From NCBI GenBank assembly GCA_963793845.1, contig CAWCBG010000012.1, positions 62,001 through 126,000 on the forward strand: 64,000 nucleotides of DNA, given 5' to 3'. Within the stretch, counting starts at the first letter, position 1. The number at the start of each line of letters is the position of its first letter. The stretch is from CAWCBG01 sp963793845. GTDB lineage: Bacteria; Acidobacteriota; Terriglobia; Terriglobales; Acidobacteriaceae. The position numbers and the translations under genes were made by a program. The notes under the pieces were generated by a model. It saw only the letters and a list, made by a program, of their open reading frames with translations, was not told the DNA's origin and did not search any database. This document shows positions 24,591-33,275 of the stretch, piece after piece.

Positions 24591-25307
24591 ATGAATGCGT
24601 ATACCAGCTTGCTCGCCTCTGCCATCGGCAGCGAAATCACGGGTCTTATCCAGAGTAGCGGTTTCGTCGCCAAAGCGGTCCTTGTAATTCTTCTCGTTTT
24701 CAGCGTTGCCTCGTGGGCCATTATCTTCTCTAAGTGGAGCTTGTTCAGGCGGGCACGGATCCAGAGCAATCGTTTCATGCGCGCGTTCCGCAAGTCGGAG
24801 CGCCTGCAGGACGTTGCCGCCGTGGCCGAGCAGTTCAAGCCCAGCCCGCTGACCGGCGTCTTCGATGGCGCCTATAACGAGCTGCGCAAGCAGGCACCGT
24901 ACCCGATTCGCATGACGGCACTGCAGCGTGCCACTCAGATTGCCTCTTCCGAGGAGTTGACCCATCTGGAGAGCCGCCTTCCCTGGCTCGCGATTACCGG
25001 CGCAGTAACGCCTTTCATCGGACTCTTCGGCACTGTATGGGGCATCATCGATGCCTTCCACGGTTTGGGAACCGCGGGTGGGGCCACCTTACGAGCGGTG
25101 GCTCCCGGCATCTCGGAGGCGCTGATCACGACCGCTGCCGGACTCTTTGCCGCTATCCCCGCTGTCATCGGGTACAACATTTTCACCCAGAATATCCGCG
25201 AGTTCGGAGCGCGTATGGACGACTTCAGCCTCGAACTGATGAACGAGGTTGAGCGGGCCCAGAGCGGTAGCGCGCGCTCCGTGCCCGAGGCCGTGGAGCG
25301 GCGCTAA
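24591..25307 (+). CDS. tolQ: TolQ/ExbB proton-channel protein
   Basis: A 238-residue inner-membrane protein of the MotA/TolQ/ExbB family, which forms the stator that uses proton motive force for Tol-Pal. Three membrane segments are visible: about residues 22-45 (VLVILLVFSVASWAIIFSK), about 130-150 (WLAITGAVTPFIGLFGTVWGI, written in part) and about 170-195. The context (tolR, tonB/tolA-like, tolB, pal and cpoB follow) supports TolQ over ExbB. Its stop overlaps the tolR start by one base. Confidence 0.93.
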   Translation: MNAYTSLLASAIGSEITGLIQSSGFVAKAVLVILLVFSVASWAIIFSKWSLFRRARIQSNRFMRAFRKSERLQDVAAVAEQFKPSPLTGVFDGAYNELRKQAPYPIRMTALQRATQIASSEELTHLESRLPWLAITGAVTPFIGLFGTVWGIIDAFHGLGTAGGATLRAVAPGISEALITTAAGLFAAIPAVIGYNIFTQNIREFGARMDDFSLELMNEVERAQSGSARSVPEAVERR

Positions 25308-25735
25308 TGGCGTTCACGAACGGGCAAGGACGCACGCAGAGTTCGCTCTCCGACATCAACGTCACCCCGTTGGTTGACGTTGTACTGGTGCTGCTGATCA
25401 TCTTCATGGTCACCGCACCGGTTTTGCAATCGGGCATTGAGGTGGCCGTGCCCCACACCAAGACGGTCAAAGAGATCACCGAAGAGCGGGTGGTGATTAC
25501 CATCGATCGCGACCAGCGCGTCTTCCTCGGCAACGATCCGATAAATATCAACCAGATTGGCGCTCGCTTGCACGAGAAGATCCGCGACCCACAGGGCCAG
25601 TCCGTGTTCGTCCGTGCCGACGAGAATGTGCCCTTCGGCGCCTTTGCGACGGTGATGGATGCAGTGAAGCAGGCGGGCATCACCAACGTCAGCATTGTGA
25701 CGCAACCGCTGGAGAAGAATGGCAGCCACCGCTGA
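25307..25735 (+). CDS. tolR: TolR/ExbD protein
   Basis: A 142-residue single-pass protein. A short cytoplasmic end precedes SDINVTPLVDVVLVLLIIFM, which carries the conserved membrane Asp used in proton conduction. A periplasmic domain follows (about 45-142). It is the partner of TolQ; the start codon overlaps the tolQ stop, and the 3' end overlaps the next gene by 17 bases. Confidence 0.95.
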   Translation: MAFTNGQGRTQSSLSDINVTPLVDVVLVLLIIFMVTAPVLQSGIEVAVPHTKTVKEITEERVVITIDRDQRVFLGNDPININQIGARLHEKIRDPQGQSVFVRADENVPFGAFATVMDAVKQAGITNVSIVTQPLEKNGSHR

Positions 25736-26510
25736 CATCTTTCCACAGGGAGATAGCCTTCGCGCTCCCTTTTTCGGTTCGGTCGCCCTGCACGTTGTCC
25801 TGTTCGCATTTGCGATCTTTGGCAACCTGATACCCAGCGGCCGCGGTGAAAACTGGGGCGGCACCACGTCCGGCGGAGGCGCGATGAGCGCAACGTTGGT
25901 GAGCAGCATTCCTCTGCCGAACCCGCAACCCGAAGCGCAGAACGTGCTGGCCAACCAGTCGAAGGGGCTGACACAATCGCCGCCGAAGGAGACGCCGAAA
26001 GAGGAGCCCAAAGCGATTCCGATTCCGGCGCGCGAAACCCCGAACAAGGGACAGCACGAATCGGCCCAGAAGAAGCCTCCACCCAAACAGGTGGCGAAGG
26101 TCGAGGAAGACAACAAGGTTCCGTTTGGCGAGGGAGGCCCAGTCAGCGGCCCCTACGGATCCTTTACGGCAGGAGCGGCGAAGGGCGGATTCGGTTTCAC
26201 CGGCGGCGCGGGCGATTTCGGCAGCCGCTTCGCGTGGTATGTCGATGGGGTCCGCCGCAAAGTATCGGAAAACTGGCTGAAATATGAGATCGACCCGCGC
26301 ATCGAGGCGGCAAACCGTGTCTATATCTATTTTGAGATCAACCGCTCGGGGCAGCCAACGAACATTCGAGTGGAACAGTCCAGCGGCATTCCGTCGCTCG
26401 ATCAGTCGGCGATGCGTGCCTTGCAACGTATCGATACCTTTGGTCCGCTGCCACAACAGTATGCGGGAAACTATGTTGCCGTAGAGTTCTGGTTCGATTA
26501 CAAGCGGTGA
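25719..26510 (+). CDS. TonB C-terminal-domain protein in TolA position
   Basis: A 263-residue protein with one N-terminal membrane anchor (about 20-40), a Pro/Lys/Glu-rich linker (about 75-140), a Gly-rich stretch and a C-terminal TonB/TolA-like domain. That domain begins ENWLKYEIDPRIEAANRV and contains YFEINRSGQPTNIRVEQS. In this operon it fills the place of TolA, linking TolQR to the outer membrane. Its C-terminal domain is of TonB type, so whether it works with Pal, with TonB-dependent receptors or both cannot be told from sequence. It overlaps tolR by 17 bases. Confidence 0.87.
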   Translation: MAATADIFPQGDSLRAPFFGSVALHVVLFAFAIFGNLIPSGRGENWGGTTSGGGAMSATLVSSIPLPNPQPEAQNVLANQSKGLTQSPPKETPKEEPKAIPIPARETPNKGQHESAQKKPPPKQVAKVEEDNKVPFGEGGPVSGPYGSFTAGAAKGGFGFTGGAGDFGSRFAWYVDGVRRKVSENWLKYEIDPRIEAANRVYIYFEINRSGQPTNIRVEQSSGIPSLDQSAMRALQRIDTFGPLPQQYAGNYVAVEFWFDYKR

Positions 26511-26537
26511 GGGTTGTTCATGGAATTTATTAGTTTG

Positions 26538-26645
26538 GAATTGTCATCACGAGCGCAGCGAGGGATCTGTTTTTGTCGGGCCGTGTGACGTGGCGGAGGA
26601 TAAGCAGATCCCTCACGGCTCGAAGGCCGTTCGTGATGACAATTC
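26538..26645. repeat. 108-bp imperfect inverted repeat within the tol operon
   Basis: GAATTGTCATCAC at 26538 pairs with GTGATGACAATTC at 26633, and GAGGGATCTG at 26560 pairs with CAGATCCCTC at 26605. The outer motif resembles the one near 9042. It lies between the TonB-like gene and tolB, 28 bases before the tolB start, and could fold into a long stem in the transcript. Confidence 0.85.
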
Positions 26646-26673
26646 ATTTAACCGCATTCTTTCAGGGAGAAAA

Positions 26674-28029
26674 ATGATTGATCGTCGCAAAGTAGCAGAC
26701 CTGACCCGGAACGCCGCAATGTGTCTGTGGCTCCTGATTGTTGTTTTCGCGTCCTCTGTCCTGCCGGCGCAGGATTGGATTCGCACCGGCACCGGCCTGG
26801 GGGTCGAGAAAATCCGATTGGCGGTTCCCGACTTCAAAGCCGCTGACGCGAGCTCGCAGAATCTGGCGACGACCTTTAACGTCACGCTGTGGAACGACCT
26901 GCAGGCTGCGGGCATCTTCGACATGGTTTCACGCAGCTTCTATCCCGTCTCGACACCGGGTGTGCCGCAGGAAGTAAAGCTCGACGACTGGAACAGTCCG
27001 CCACCAAACGCCAGCATGCTGGCTTTCGGAAATCTGGCCACCCAGGGCGGATCGCTCAACGTGCAGGGCTGGCTTTACGACGTCAAGAATCCGCAGTCGC
27101 CACAGGTGCTGGGGAAGCAATATCGTGAAGATGCCAACGAGGCCAACGCCCGCCTTATCGCCCACCGCTTCGCCGACGAGATCATTCTGCGTCTCGGTGG
27201 TGGCATTGCCGGCATCGCCGAAACCAAGGTCTACTTCATCAGCAGTCGCGGTGGGTCCAAAGAAATCTGGCAGATGGATTATGACGGCGCCAATCAGAAG
27301 CCGATCACGCATGTGAGCTCGATGGTGTTGTCACCGCATGTTTCGCCCGACGGATCGCGCATTGCGTTTTCGGGTGTGACCAGAGCCAACTGGCAGATCC
27401 TGATGTACTCGCTGGATCTCGGACGGCAGGTGTCGTTTCCTGACTTCGGCGGGATGAACATCTCACCGGCATGGTCGTCCGATGGGCGCACTCTCGCATT
27501 CTCATCCTCGCGCAGCGGCGATCCGGAAATTTACACCGTGGACGCCTCTGGCGGAAACTTGCGCCGCCTCACCAACACCAAGGGCCCGGACGTCTCGCCC
27601 ACCTGGAATCCGAAGACCAACTCCCAGATCGCCTGGGTCAGCGGACGCACTGGGCTACCCCAGATCTACACCATGGCATCCGATGGTACGAATGTTGTCC
27701 GCATGACCGACCAGGGCTACGCGGTTTCGCCCTCGTGGTCGCCCAACGGGCAGTTGCTGGCCTTCGCGTGGGTACGGCATTATGGTCCGGGAGCACCGGG
27801 CGCATCCGACATTTATGTAATGGATACAGCCAGCAAACAATGGGTGCAACTAACCCACGACGGTGGACGTAACGACTTTCCTTCGTGGTCGCCGGATGGG
27901 CGGCACATCGTGTTCCAGTCGAACCGTAGCGGCAAAACCCAGATTTGGACGATGCTGGCGGACGGAACGCAACAGCGGCAACTCACGACAGCGGGCGAAA
28001 ATTCGCAGCCCAATTGGAGCTTCAAGTAA
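26674..28029 (+). CDS. tolB: TolB beta-propeller protein
   Basis: A 451-residue periplasmic protein of the Tol-Pal system. A signal peptide (LLIVVFASSVLPAQ) leads to an N-terminal domain (about 40-190) and a six-bladed WD40/PD40 propeller. Its repeats include MVLSPHVSPDGSRIAFSG, NISPAWSSDGRTLAFSSSR and DFPSWSPDGRHIVFQSNRSG. The ATG at 26674 has AGGGAG four bases upstream; a longer frame starts in the inverted repeat and is not used. It normally binds Pal and aids outer-membrane constriction and stability. Confidence 0.95.
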   Translation: MIDRRKVADLTRNAAMCLWLLIVVFASSVLPAQDWIRTGTGLGVEKIRLAVPDFKAADASSQNLATTFNVTLWNDLQAAGIFDMVSRSFYPVSTPGVPQEVKLDDWNSPPPNASMLAFGNLATQGGSLNVQGWLYDVKNPQSPQVLGKQYREDANEANARLIAHRFADEIILRLGGGIAGIAETKVYFISSRGGSKEIWQMDYDGANQKPITHVSSMVLSPHVSPDGSRIAFSGVTRANWQILMYSLDLGRQVSFPDFGGMNISPAWSSDGRTLAFSSSRSGDPEIYTVDASGGNLRRLTNTKGPDVSPTWNPKTNSQIAWVSGRTGLPQIYTMASDGTNVVRMTDQGYAVSPSWSPNGQLLAFAWVRHYGPGAPGASDIYVMDTASKQWVQLTHDGGRNDFPSWSPDGRHIVFQSNRSGKTQIWTMLADGTQQRQLTTAGENSQPNWSFK

Positions 28030-28173
28030 CCGACGGCTGCAAAGTTTCTGCGACAGGCTTAATGACCGGGTTCTTAACTAGGCCACTTTGAGGAAACATG
28101 CAGGGCGACGGAAGGAGCACACTTCGGCCCTCCCTGGAACTGATGCGAGTGCTCTCGCGACGAGGAGAAGACG

Positions 28174-28917
28174 TTGAAGCAGCTAAGCAGGAAGCAGTGG
28201 GTTCATGTGGTCGTGGCGCTCGCAGTGGTTCTGGCCGTGAGCGCGTGCGGCAAGAAGAAGGCACCTCCGCCACCTCCGCCACCTCCGCCGGCTCCGGCGC
28301 CTACCGCCACTCTGACCGCCTTTCCCAACACCATCAACGCCGGCCAGTCGACCATGCTGCAATGGAAGACGGACTTTGCCACCGACGTGGAGCTGGTGGG
28401 CATGGGCAAGGTTGATCCCAGCGGGTCACGGACGGTGATCCCGGCTGTATCGACCACGTATCACCTGATCGCCAGGAACGACACCGGTACGCAGGAGGCT
28501 ACGGCGCGCGTCACGGTGACACCACCCCCGGCGCCTCCGCCGGCACAGACGTCCAACAACAATACCGAGGCGGAGTTGTTCTCGCAGAACGTGAAGGACG
28601 TGTTCTTCGACTACGACAGCTACGACGTTAGCGCCCAATACGAGCAGGTACTTCGGCAGGACGCCCAGTTCCTACAGCAGCATCCCAATATGAATTTCAC
28701 CGTCGAGGGACACTGCGACGAACGTGGGTCGACCGAATACAATCTGGCGCTCGGTGATAATCGTGCTACCGCCACAAAGCAGGCCCTGGTGCAGCTGGGA
28801 ATTGCCCCCGGCCGAATCCGCACCATCAGCTACGGTAAGGAGAAGCCGTTCTGTACCGAGAGCAATGAGGAGTGCTGGCAGCAGAATCGCCGGGCTCACT
28901 TTGTGTATCAGAAGTGA
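28174..28917 (+). CDS. pal: Peptidoglycan-associated lipoprotein Pal with extra Ig-like domain
   Basis: A 247-residue protein. The lipobox (VLAVSAC, Cys about 25) is followed by KKK and a run of prolines. A domain at about 43-120 (TLTAFPNTINAGQSTMLQWK ...) looks like a bacterial Ig-like fold. The OmpA/Pal domain at about 135-247 has VFFDYDSYDV and the peptidoglycan-binding pattern FTVEGHCDERGSTEYN and LGDNRA. Ordinary Pal lacks the middle domain. The start is TTG with GAGGAG upstream. It belongs to the tol-pal operon. Confidence 0.94.
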   Translation: MKQLSRKQWVHVVVALAVVLAVSACGKKKAPPPPPPPPPAPAPTATLTAFPNTINAGQSTMLQWKTDFATDVELVGMGKVDPSGSRTVIPAVSTTYHLIARNDTGTQEATARVTVTPPPAPPPAQTSNNNTEAELFSQNVKDVFFDYDSYDVSAQYEQVLRQDAQFLQQHPNMNFTVEGHCDERGSTEYNLALGDNRATATKQALVQLGIAPGRIRTISYGKEKPFCTESNEECWQQNRRAHFVYQK

Positions 28918-29151
28918 TGTCTGACGGCTGCTGCCCTGGATCGCGCCGGTGAGTTTGAGACGCCGCCGGCGTCATCGAACCAAGCCGACGCCGATCCAAT
29001 TGGAGCGCGAAAGACGGAGCGGCCCTGGCCTCGATACGACGCTAGCAGTTGCGCCCGGGGTGCAAGCCTCGGGCGAATCTGCCAAAATTACCGATGGCGC
29101 GTTAGCGCTGCACCGCATCCAAGTGCAGAATTCATCAGGAAGAGCGTTTTT

Positions 29152-30045
29152 ATGCAACTTCAAAGGAATATCGCCCGGCTGGCAGTCCTTGCAGTGCTGG
29201 CCACTCCCGCACTTGGTGCGAACAAAGACATGATTCAGCTGCAGACCCAGGTGCAGGCCTTGCAGGACCAGGTCTCTCGCATGCAGCAGTCCATCGACAT
29301 GAATCTGGGCGCGATGAAAAACCTGGTCGAACAAAGCACCGACAGCGTCAACAAGATGAACGCGGCGGTCAGCCAGTTGCAGCAGAAGATGCAGGCGGAG
29401 AGCACCGACGGCAACAGCCGCCTGGATCAGGTTTCCGGCCAGATCCAGTCGCTGCACGACACCGTCGACGAGCTTAAGTCGCGACTGGCCAAGGTCAGCA
29501 AGCAACTCGATGACATGCAGCAGTCCGGCCAGAACCTGACTGTAGGTGCGCCCGGTATCGCTCCGGTTCCGGCCGCGGGCGGTCCGGCGGCAGGCGGAAC
29601 GGCGGCTCCGGCCAATATTGCGGCTCCTCCCCCGGACGTGCTTTATAACAATGCTCTCCGCGACTATAACGCCGGCAAGTACGATCTGGCCTCAGGTGAG
29701 TTCAGCGATTATCTCAAGTACTACGGCACCACCGATCTGGCAGGCAATGCACAGTTCTATGTCGCCGACATCGAGTATCGCCAAGGCAACTTCGAGGCTG
29801 CCGCGCGCGACTACGACAAGGTGCTGGAGCAATATCCCGGAGGCAGCAAGGCGGCAGCGGCGCAGTTGAAGAAGGGATACTCGTTGCTGGAACTCGGCCA
29901 GAAAGACGCGGGCGTTCGCGAGTTGAACAGCCTGATTGCCCGCTATCCGCGCTCCATTGAGGCTTCGCAGGCACGCGAGCGGCTAAGGCGGCTCGGCGTC
30001 AACACCGGCACCGGCACCTCGGCCAAGAAGCCGACGCACCAGTAG
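29152..30045 (+). CDS. cpoB: Tol-Pal system protein CpoB/YbgF-like
   Basis: A 297-residue periplasmic protein. A signal peptide (ARLAVLAVLATPALGA) precedes a coiled coil (about 28-120, repeated MIQLQTQVQALQDQVSRM-type heptads), a Pro/Ala/Gly linker (about 130-160) and a C-terminal TPR region (about 160-290, YNNALRDYNAGKYDLA). CpoB links Tol-Pal to peptidoglycan synthesis in other bacteria. The ATG has AGGAAG ten bases upstream. It is the last gene of the cluster and converges on the XdhC-like gene. Confidence 0.9.
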   Translation: MQLQRNIARLAVLAVLATPALGANKDMIQLQTQVQALQDQVSRMQQSIDMNLGAMKNLVEQSTDSVNKMNAAVSQLQQKMQAESTDGNSRLDQVSGQIQSLHDTVDELKSRLAKVSKQLDDMQQSGQNLTVGAPGIAPVPAAGGPAAGGTAAPANIAAPPPDVLYNNALRDYNAGKYDLASGEFSDYLKYYGTTDLAGNAQFYVADIEYRQGNFEAAARDYDKVLEQYPGGSKAAAAQLKKGYSLLELGQKDAGVRELNSLIARYPRSIEASQARERLRRLGVNTGTGTSAKKPTHQ

Positions 30046-30053
30046 TTCGGTTC

Positions 30054-30932
30054 TCAGGACTCTCGGGGAACGTTTTCTTCAGCTTCTTCGACGGCCGTAT
30101 CCTGCGCCGCAGCAGAACTTGATTGGGCAGGGTAGAGATACTGCTTGCTGGTGACATTCGGCGTCGCATGCCGACGAACTGCAATCATCTCGGCAACGAT
30201 GGCCACGGCGATCTCTTCCGGCGTGACGGCTCCGATTTCGAGCCCCACTGGCGCGTGCACGTTCGCGAACTTCTCTGCGGGAATGCCTTCTGTCTCCAGT
30301 TCCTTGTAAATGGAGATGGTCTTGCGCTTGGAACCGATCATCCCGAGATAGCGTGCGTTGGCATCGACGGCCCACCGCAGCACGCGCATGTCGTCGCGGT
30401 GTCCGCGAGTGACGATCACGATGTACGACGACTCGGTCGCGCCGAGCCGTTCAATCGCCGCTTCGAAGTCATCGGCAATGACCTCGCGCGCGTCGGGGAA
30501 GCGCTCGCGATTGGCGTAGCTCTCGCGGTCATCCACGACGACCACTTCAAAGCCGGCAATCGTCGCCACTTTGTACAAGTTGTAGGCGACATGGCCCGCC
30601 CCGAAGACATACAGCAGCGCCGGAGGCAGCACCGGTTCGATGAATATCTCCAGCGTGCCGCCGCAGACCAGACCAGTGTCGTACTTGGGATTGTTATTTA
30701 GATTGAAGGTAAGCGAGCGCGGTTTCTCTTCCTCCATCACTTCGCGCGCCGCCTGCCACACTTCGGCTTCGACGCAGCCGCCGCCGATGGTGCCTGCGAT
30801 CGAGCCGTCATCGCGTACCAGCATTTTGGCCGTCTGGAACGAGGGGATCGAGCCGCGCACGTTGGTGATTGTGGCGACGGCGCCGCGGCGTCCCTCGCGG
30901 CGAAGCTGCACGATCTGTTCGTAAATATCCAT
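30054..30932 (-). CDS. XdhC/CoxI-family molybdenum cofactor insertion protein
   Basis: A 292-residue protein. The N-terminal XdhC/CoxI domain has ATITNVRGSIP and GTIGGGCVEAEVW. The C-terminal Rossmann-like domain starts YVFGAGHVAYNLYKVA and contains TRGHRDDMRVLRW and YLGMIGSKRKT. Members sulfurate and insert the molybdenum cofactor into xanthine dehydrogenase-family enzymes. The likely client is the IorAB-like enzyme at 6306-8958, though it is 21 kb away. The ATG at 30932 is preferred over a TTG four codons earlier. Confidence 0.92.
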   Translation of the reverse strand: MDIYEQIVQLRREGRRGAVATITNVRGSIPSFQTAKMLVRDDGSIAGTIGGGCVEAEVWQAAREVMEEEKPRSLTFNLNNNPKYDTGLVCGGTLEIFIEPVLPPALLYVFGAGHVAYNLYKVATIAGFEVVVVDDRESYANRERFPDAREVIADDFEAAIERLGATESSYIVIVTRGHRDDMRVLRWAVDANARYLGMIGSKRKTISIYKELETEGIPAEKFANVHAPVGLEIGAVTPEEIAVAIVAEMIAVRRHATPNVTSKQYLYPAQSSSAAAQDTAVEEAEENVPRES

Positions 30933-31082
30933 CGGCCGGTTCAATTATTTAGATGCACAGCAACAAAGTCAAAGGCTGAACTGCTGCTGGACTGTCGGTT
31001 CCGGTTTGCCGAGTATCCGCCCAGTGAGTCGGATACCGCCCACACTTGCCGTATTGAGAGCGGGGATCAGCTGACGGGGTGC

Positions 31083-31778
31083 TTACCAGACGTGCGGTAT
31101 AAGGCGGTACCGCACTTTCTCGCGATATGCGCGGTAGCCCTCCAGATCGCGTGCCAACAGCTTCTCCTCGCCCACGATCCGCAGAATGAGCAACCCGACC
31201 GTGGCCAGACCTACGAGAAGGCCACAAGCGGAGCCGAGCAACAACGGGCCACCAATGAACACAAGACTTGCCCCAAGATACATGGGGTGGCGAACAAAGC
31301 CGTAGACGCCTGTCTCAATGACCTGTTGGCCGCGCTCGCTCTGAATACGCACCAGCTGCGAAAGATACGGATTATCGGTGAACGCGCGGAAAAACGGGAA
31401 ACTGCCCCCGAGAAGCAGGACGCCTCCGCATACTTCGCTCCACAGCGGTAGACGGCGTGTCCAACCGAAGCGCACATCCAGCGCCGGCACAACGATCGAA
31501 GCCAAAAAGCACACTTTTATCCCGATCAGGATAGCCATATCGGAGCGTGATTCACCGCCGCTGCCGGGCATGCGCATCCGCTCGGCCAACAGCGCAGGGT
31601 CCCTGAAGCAAAGCCACAGTTGAATTGCCGCAACGAAAGATACCCACCAGACCCCGAAGATCCAGCCCTCCACCCAGCGCCAATCGCCCGACAGCCATAG
31701 CAGCAGGGCCGCGAACCCTAAAATGCCAATGGGGGCAGCCACCGACATGAGCCCGGTGATGATCGGCGTGGAACGCAT
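31083..31778 (-). CDS. Isoprenylcysteine carboxyl methyltransferase family protein
   Basis: A 231-residue membrane protein with about five helices and the C-terminal catalytic block of the ICMT/PEMT-like family: GVYGFVRHPMYLG followed by RIVGEEKLLARDLEGYRAYREKV-type residues (quoted in part, RHPMYLG and EEKLL). Family members methylate small lipids, steroids or isoprenyl-cysteine; the bacterial substrate is unknown. It stands alone; the region up to the next gene has short palindromes only. Confidence 0.87.
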   Translation of the reverse strand: MRSTPIITGLMSVAAPIGILGFAALLLWLSGDWRWVEGWIFGVWWVSFVAAIQLWLCFRDPALLAERMRMPGSGGESRSDMAILIGIKVCFLASIVVPALDVRFGWTRRLPLWSEVCGGVLLLGGSFPFFRAFTDNPYLSQLVRIQSERGQQVIETGVYGFVRHPMYLGASLVFIGGPLLLGSACGLLVGLATVGLLILRIVGEEKLLARDLEGYRAYREKVRYRLIPHVW

Positions 31779-31984
31779 CGGGAGCTGAAAACATCATACT
31801 GCCGAGGCGGGCTTGCCTCCCACTGTCGCGGCGGATTGCCGCGTGGGTTTGACAGGACGGCAAGACTCCTTCGGGCGGATCACGGGCAATCCGGAAGGTC
31901 CTCACTACCGTGCGGGGCCCCGTCTTATAGACGGGCATTGAACGAACTCGGCCCTCAAATGGGTGCTAGACTTGCTCAAACAGC

Positions 31985-32236
31985 ATGGCAAGCCTCTACG
32001 TGAGAAACATTCCCGACGAGCTTTATGAAGCGCTGCGGAAGAGGGCGGCACAGAACCGACGGTCCATCGCCGCTGAAGTCCGGTCGATAATTGAACAGAA
32101 TGTTCCTACCGAGCGTGAGCTCAGAATGCGACGTGAAAGTTTTCGCCGATTAATGCATCTGCGATCACTCCCCTCCCCATCTACCGGTCCTTTTCCTTCC
32201 GCGGAAGAGATGGTCCGTGAAGATCGAAGACGATGA
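31985..32236 (+). CDS. FitA-like ribbon-helix-helix antitoxin (orphan)
   Basis: An 83-residue protein with the FitA/Arc-type DNA-binding start MASLYVRNIPDELYEALRKR followed by AAQNRRSIAAEVRSIIE. The C-terminal ~35 residues would be the toxin-binding arm in a FitAB pair. No PIN-domain toxin follows; instead the stop overlaps the start of an alcohol dehydrogenase (ATGA). It may be a solitary regulator of that gene or the survivor of a lost toxin-antitoxin pair. Small proteins of this class usually bind their own promoter. Confidence 0.85.
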   Translation: MASLYVRNIPDELYEALRKRAAQNRRSIAAEVRSIIEQNVPTERELRMRRESFRRLMHLRSLPSPSTGPFPSAEEMVREDRRR

Positions 32237-33255
32237 AAGCCATCCGTATTCATGAATTCGGTGGGCCCGAGGTCCTGCAGTACGAGGACGTTGCCGAGCC
32301 CGTGTTGCGCAAGGATCAGGTTCTCATCCGCGTGCGGGCCTGCGCGCTCAATCATCTCGATCTGTTTGTGCGCCAGGGACTGCCCACCGTCAAGCTGCCG
32401 CGCATTCCCGGCAGCGACATCGCCGGGGAAGTGGTCGAATGTGGCGAGTACATCACGGATCTGAAGCCGGGTACCCGGGTCCTGCTGGCGCCCATGGTCT
32501 CTTGCGGCCACTGCGAGCAATGCAACAGCGCAGAGCACAATTTCTGCCGTGAGTTTGCCGTCTTCGGCAACAACATTGACGGCGGCGACTGCGAACTCAT
32601 GGCGGTTCCGCGGGTGAGCGTCATCGCGATTCCCGACACGCTCGAATTCGTGCAAGCTGCGAGCGTGCCGCTGGTGTTCCTTACGGCGTGGCACATGCTC
32701 GTCGGCAAGGCGCAGTTGCGAGCCGGCCAGACGGTGCTGGTGCTGGGAGCGGGTTCTGGCGTCGGATCGGCCGCCATCCAGATCGCAAAGATGCTCGGCG
32801 CCGAAGTGATCACTACCGCTGGTGACGAGCGCAAGCTGGCCAAGGCTCGTGAACTGGGCGCCGACCACACCATCAATCATTACCAGCAGAAAATCTCCGA
32901 CGAGGTGAAGCGCATCACCAATCGGCGCGGCGTCGATGTCGTCTTTGAGCACGTCGGGAAGGCCACCTGGCCAGAGAGCATCAAGTCACTGAAATACGGT
33001 GGAACGCTGGTCACTTGTGGCGCGACGACCGGCTTCGATGTCAGCCTGGACCTGCGCGTCCTGTTCGCACGTCAGCTATCGTTCTTTGGCTCCTATATGG
33101 GATCGATGGGAGAGTTGGACGAAGTTCTGAAGCACGTCTTTGCCGGCAAGCTGAAACCGGTGGTCGATCGTACTTTTCCGCTGAGCGAGACACGTGCCGC
33201 GCATGAATATCTGGCGAACAGCGAGCAGTTCGGCAAAGTCGTACTTACCATGTAG
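32233..33255 (+). CDS. Zinc-dependent medium-chain alcohol dehydrogenase
   Basis: A 340-residue MDR-superfamily oxidoreductase. The catalytic zinc region includes CALNHLDLFVRQG and GSDIAGEVVECGE. The structural zinc Cys cluster is CGHCEQCNSAEHNFC. The coenzyme-binding fold has GAGSGVGSAAIQIAK. The residue at the usual catalytic Cys position is Asn in NHLD, as in quinone-reductase-like members, so the exact reaction is open (alcohol, aldehyde or enone reduction). It is translationally coupled to the RHH gene upstream. Confidence 0.9.
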   Translation: MKAIRIHEFGGPEVLQYEDVAEPVLRKDQVLIRVRACALNHLDLFVRQGLPTVKLPRIPGSDIAGEVVECGEYITDLKPGTRVLLAPMVSCGHCEQCNSAEHNFCREFAVFGNNIDGGDCELMAVPRVSVIAIPDTLEFVQAASVPLVFLTAWHMLVGKAQLRAGQTVLVLGAGSGVGSAAIQIAKMLGAEVITTAGDERKLAKARELGADHTINHYQQKISDEVKRITNRRGVDVVFEHVGKATWPESIKSLKYGGTLVTCGATTGFDVSLDLRVLFARQLSFFGSYMGSMGELDEVLKHVFAGKLKPVVDRTFPLSETRAAHEYLANSEQFGKVVLTM

Positions 33256-33275
33256 TGAAAAAAAGCCGAGGCGTC

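Noticed and set aside
24534..25307. Minus-strand open frames opposite tolQ
   Set aside because: tolQ is clear by motif and context; the antisense frames have no family resemblance.
28950..29100. Open frame before cpoB as an extra small gene
   Set aside because: Very Arg-rich with no ribosome site or motif. A short CGCCCGGGG...CCTCGGGCG palindrome near 29052 suggests intergenic sequence.
31985..33255. A complete toxin-antitoxin module
   Set aside because: The RHH antitoxin-like gene is followed by an alcohol dehydrogenase; no PIN or other toxin gene is present on either side.
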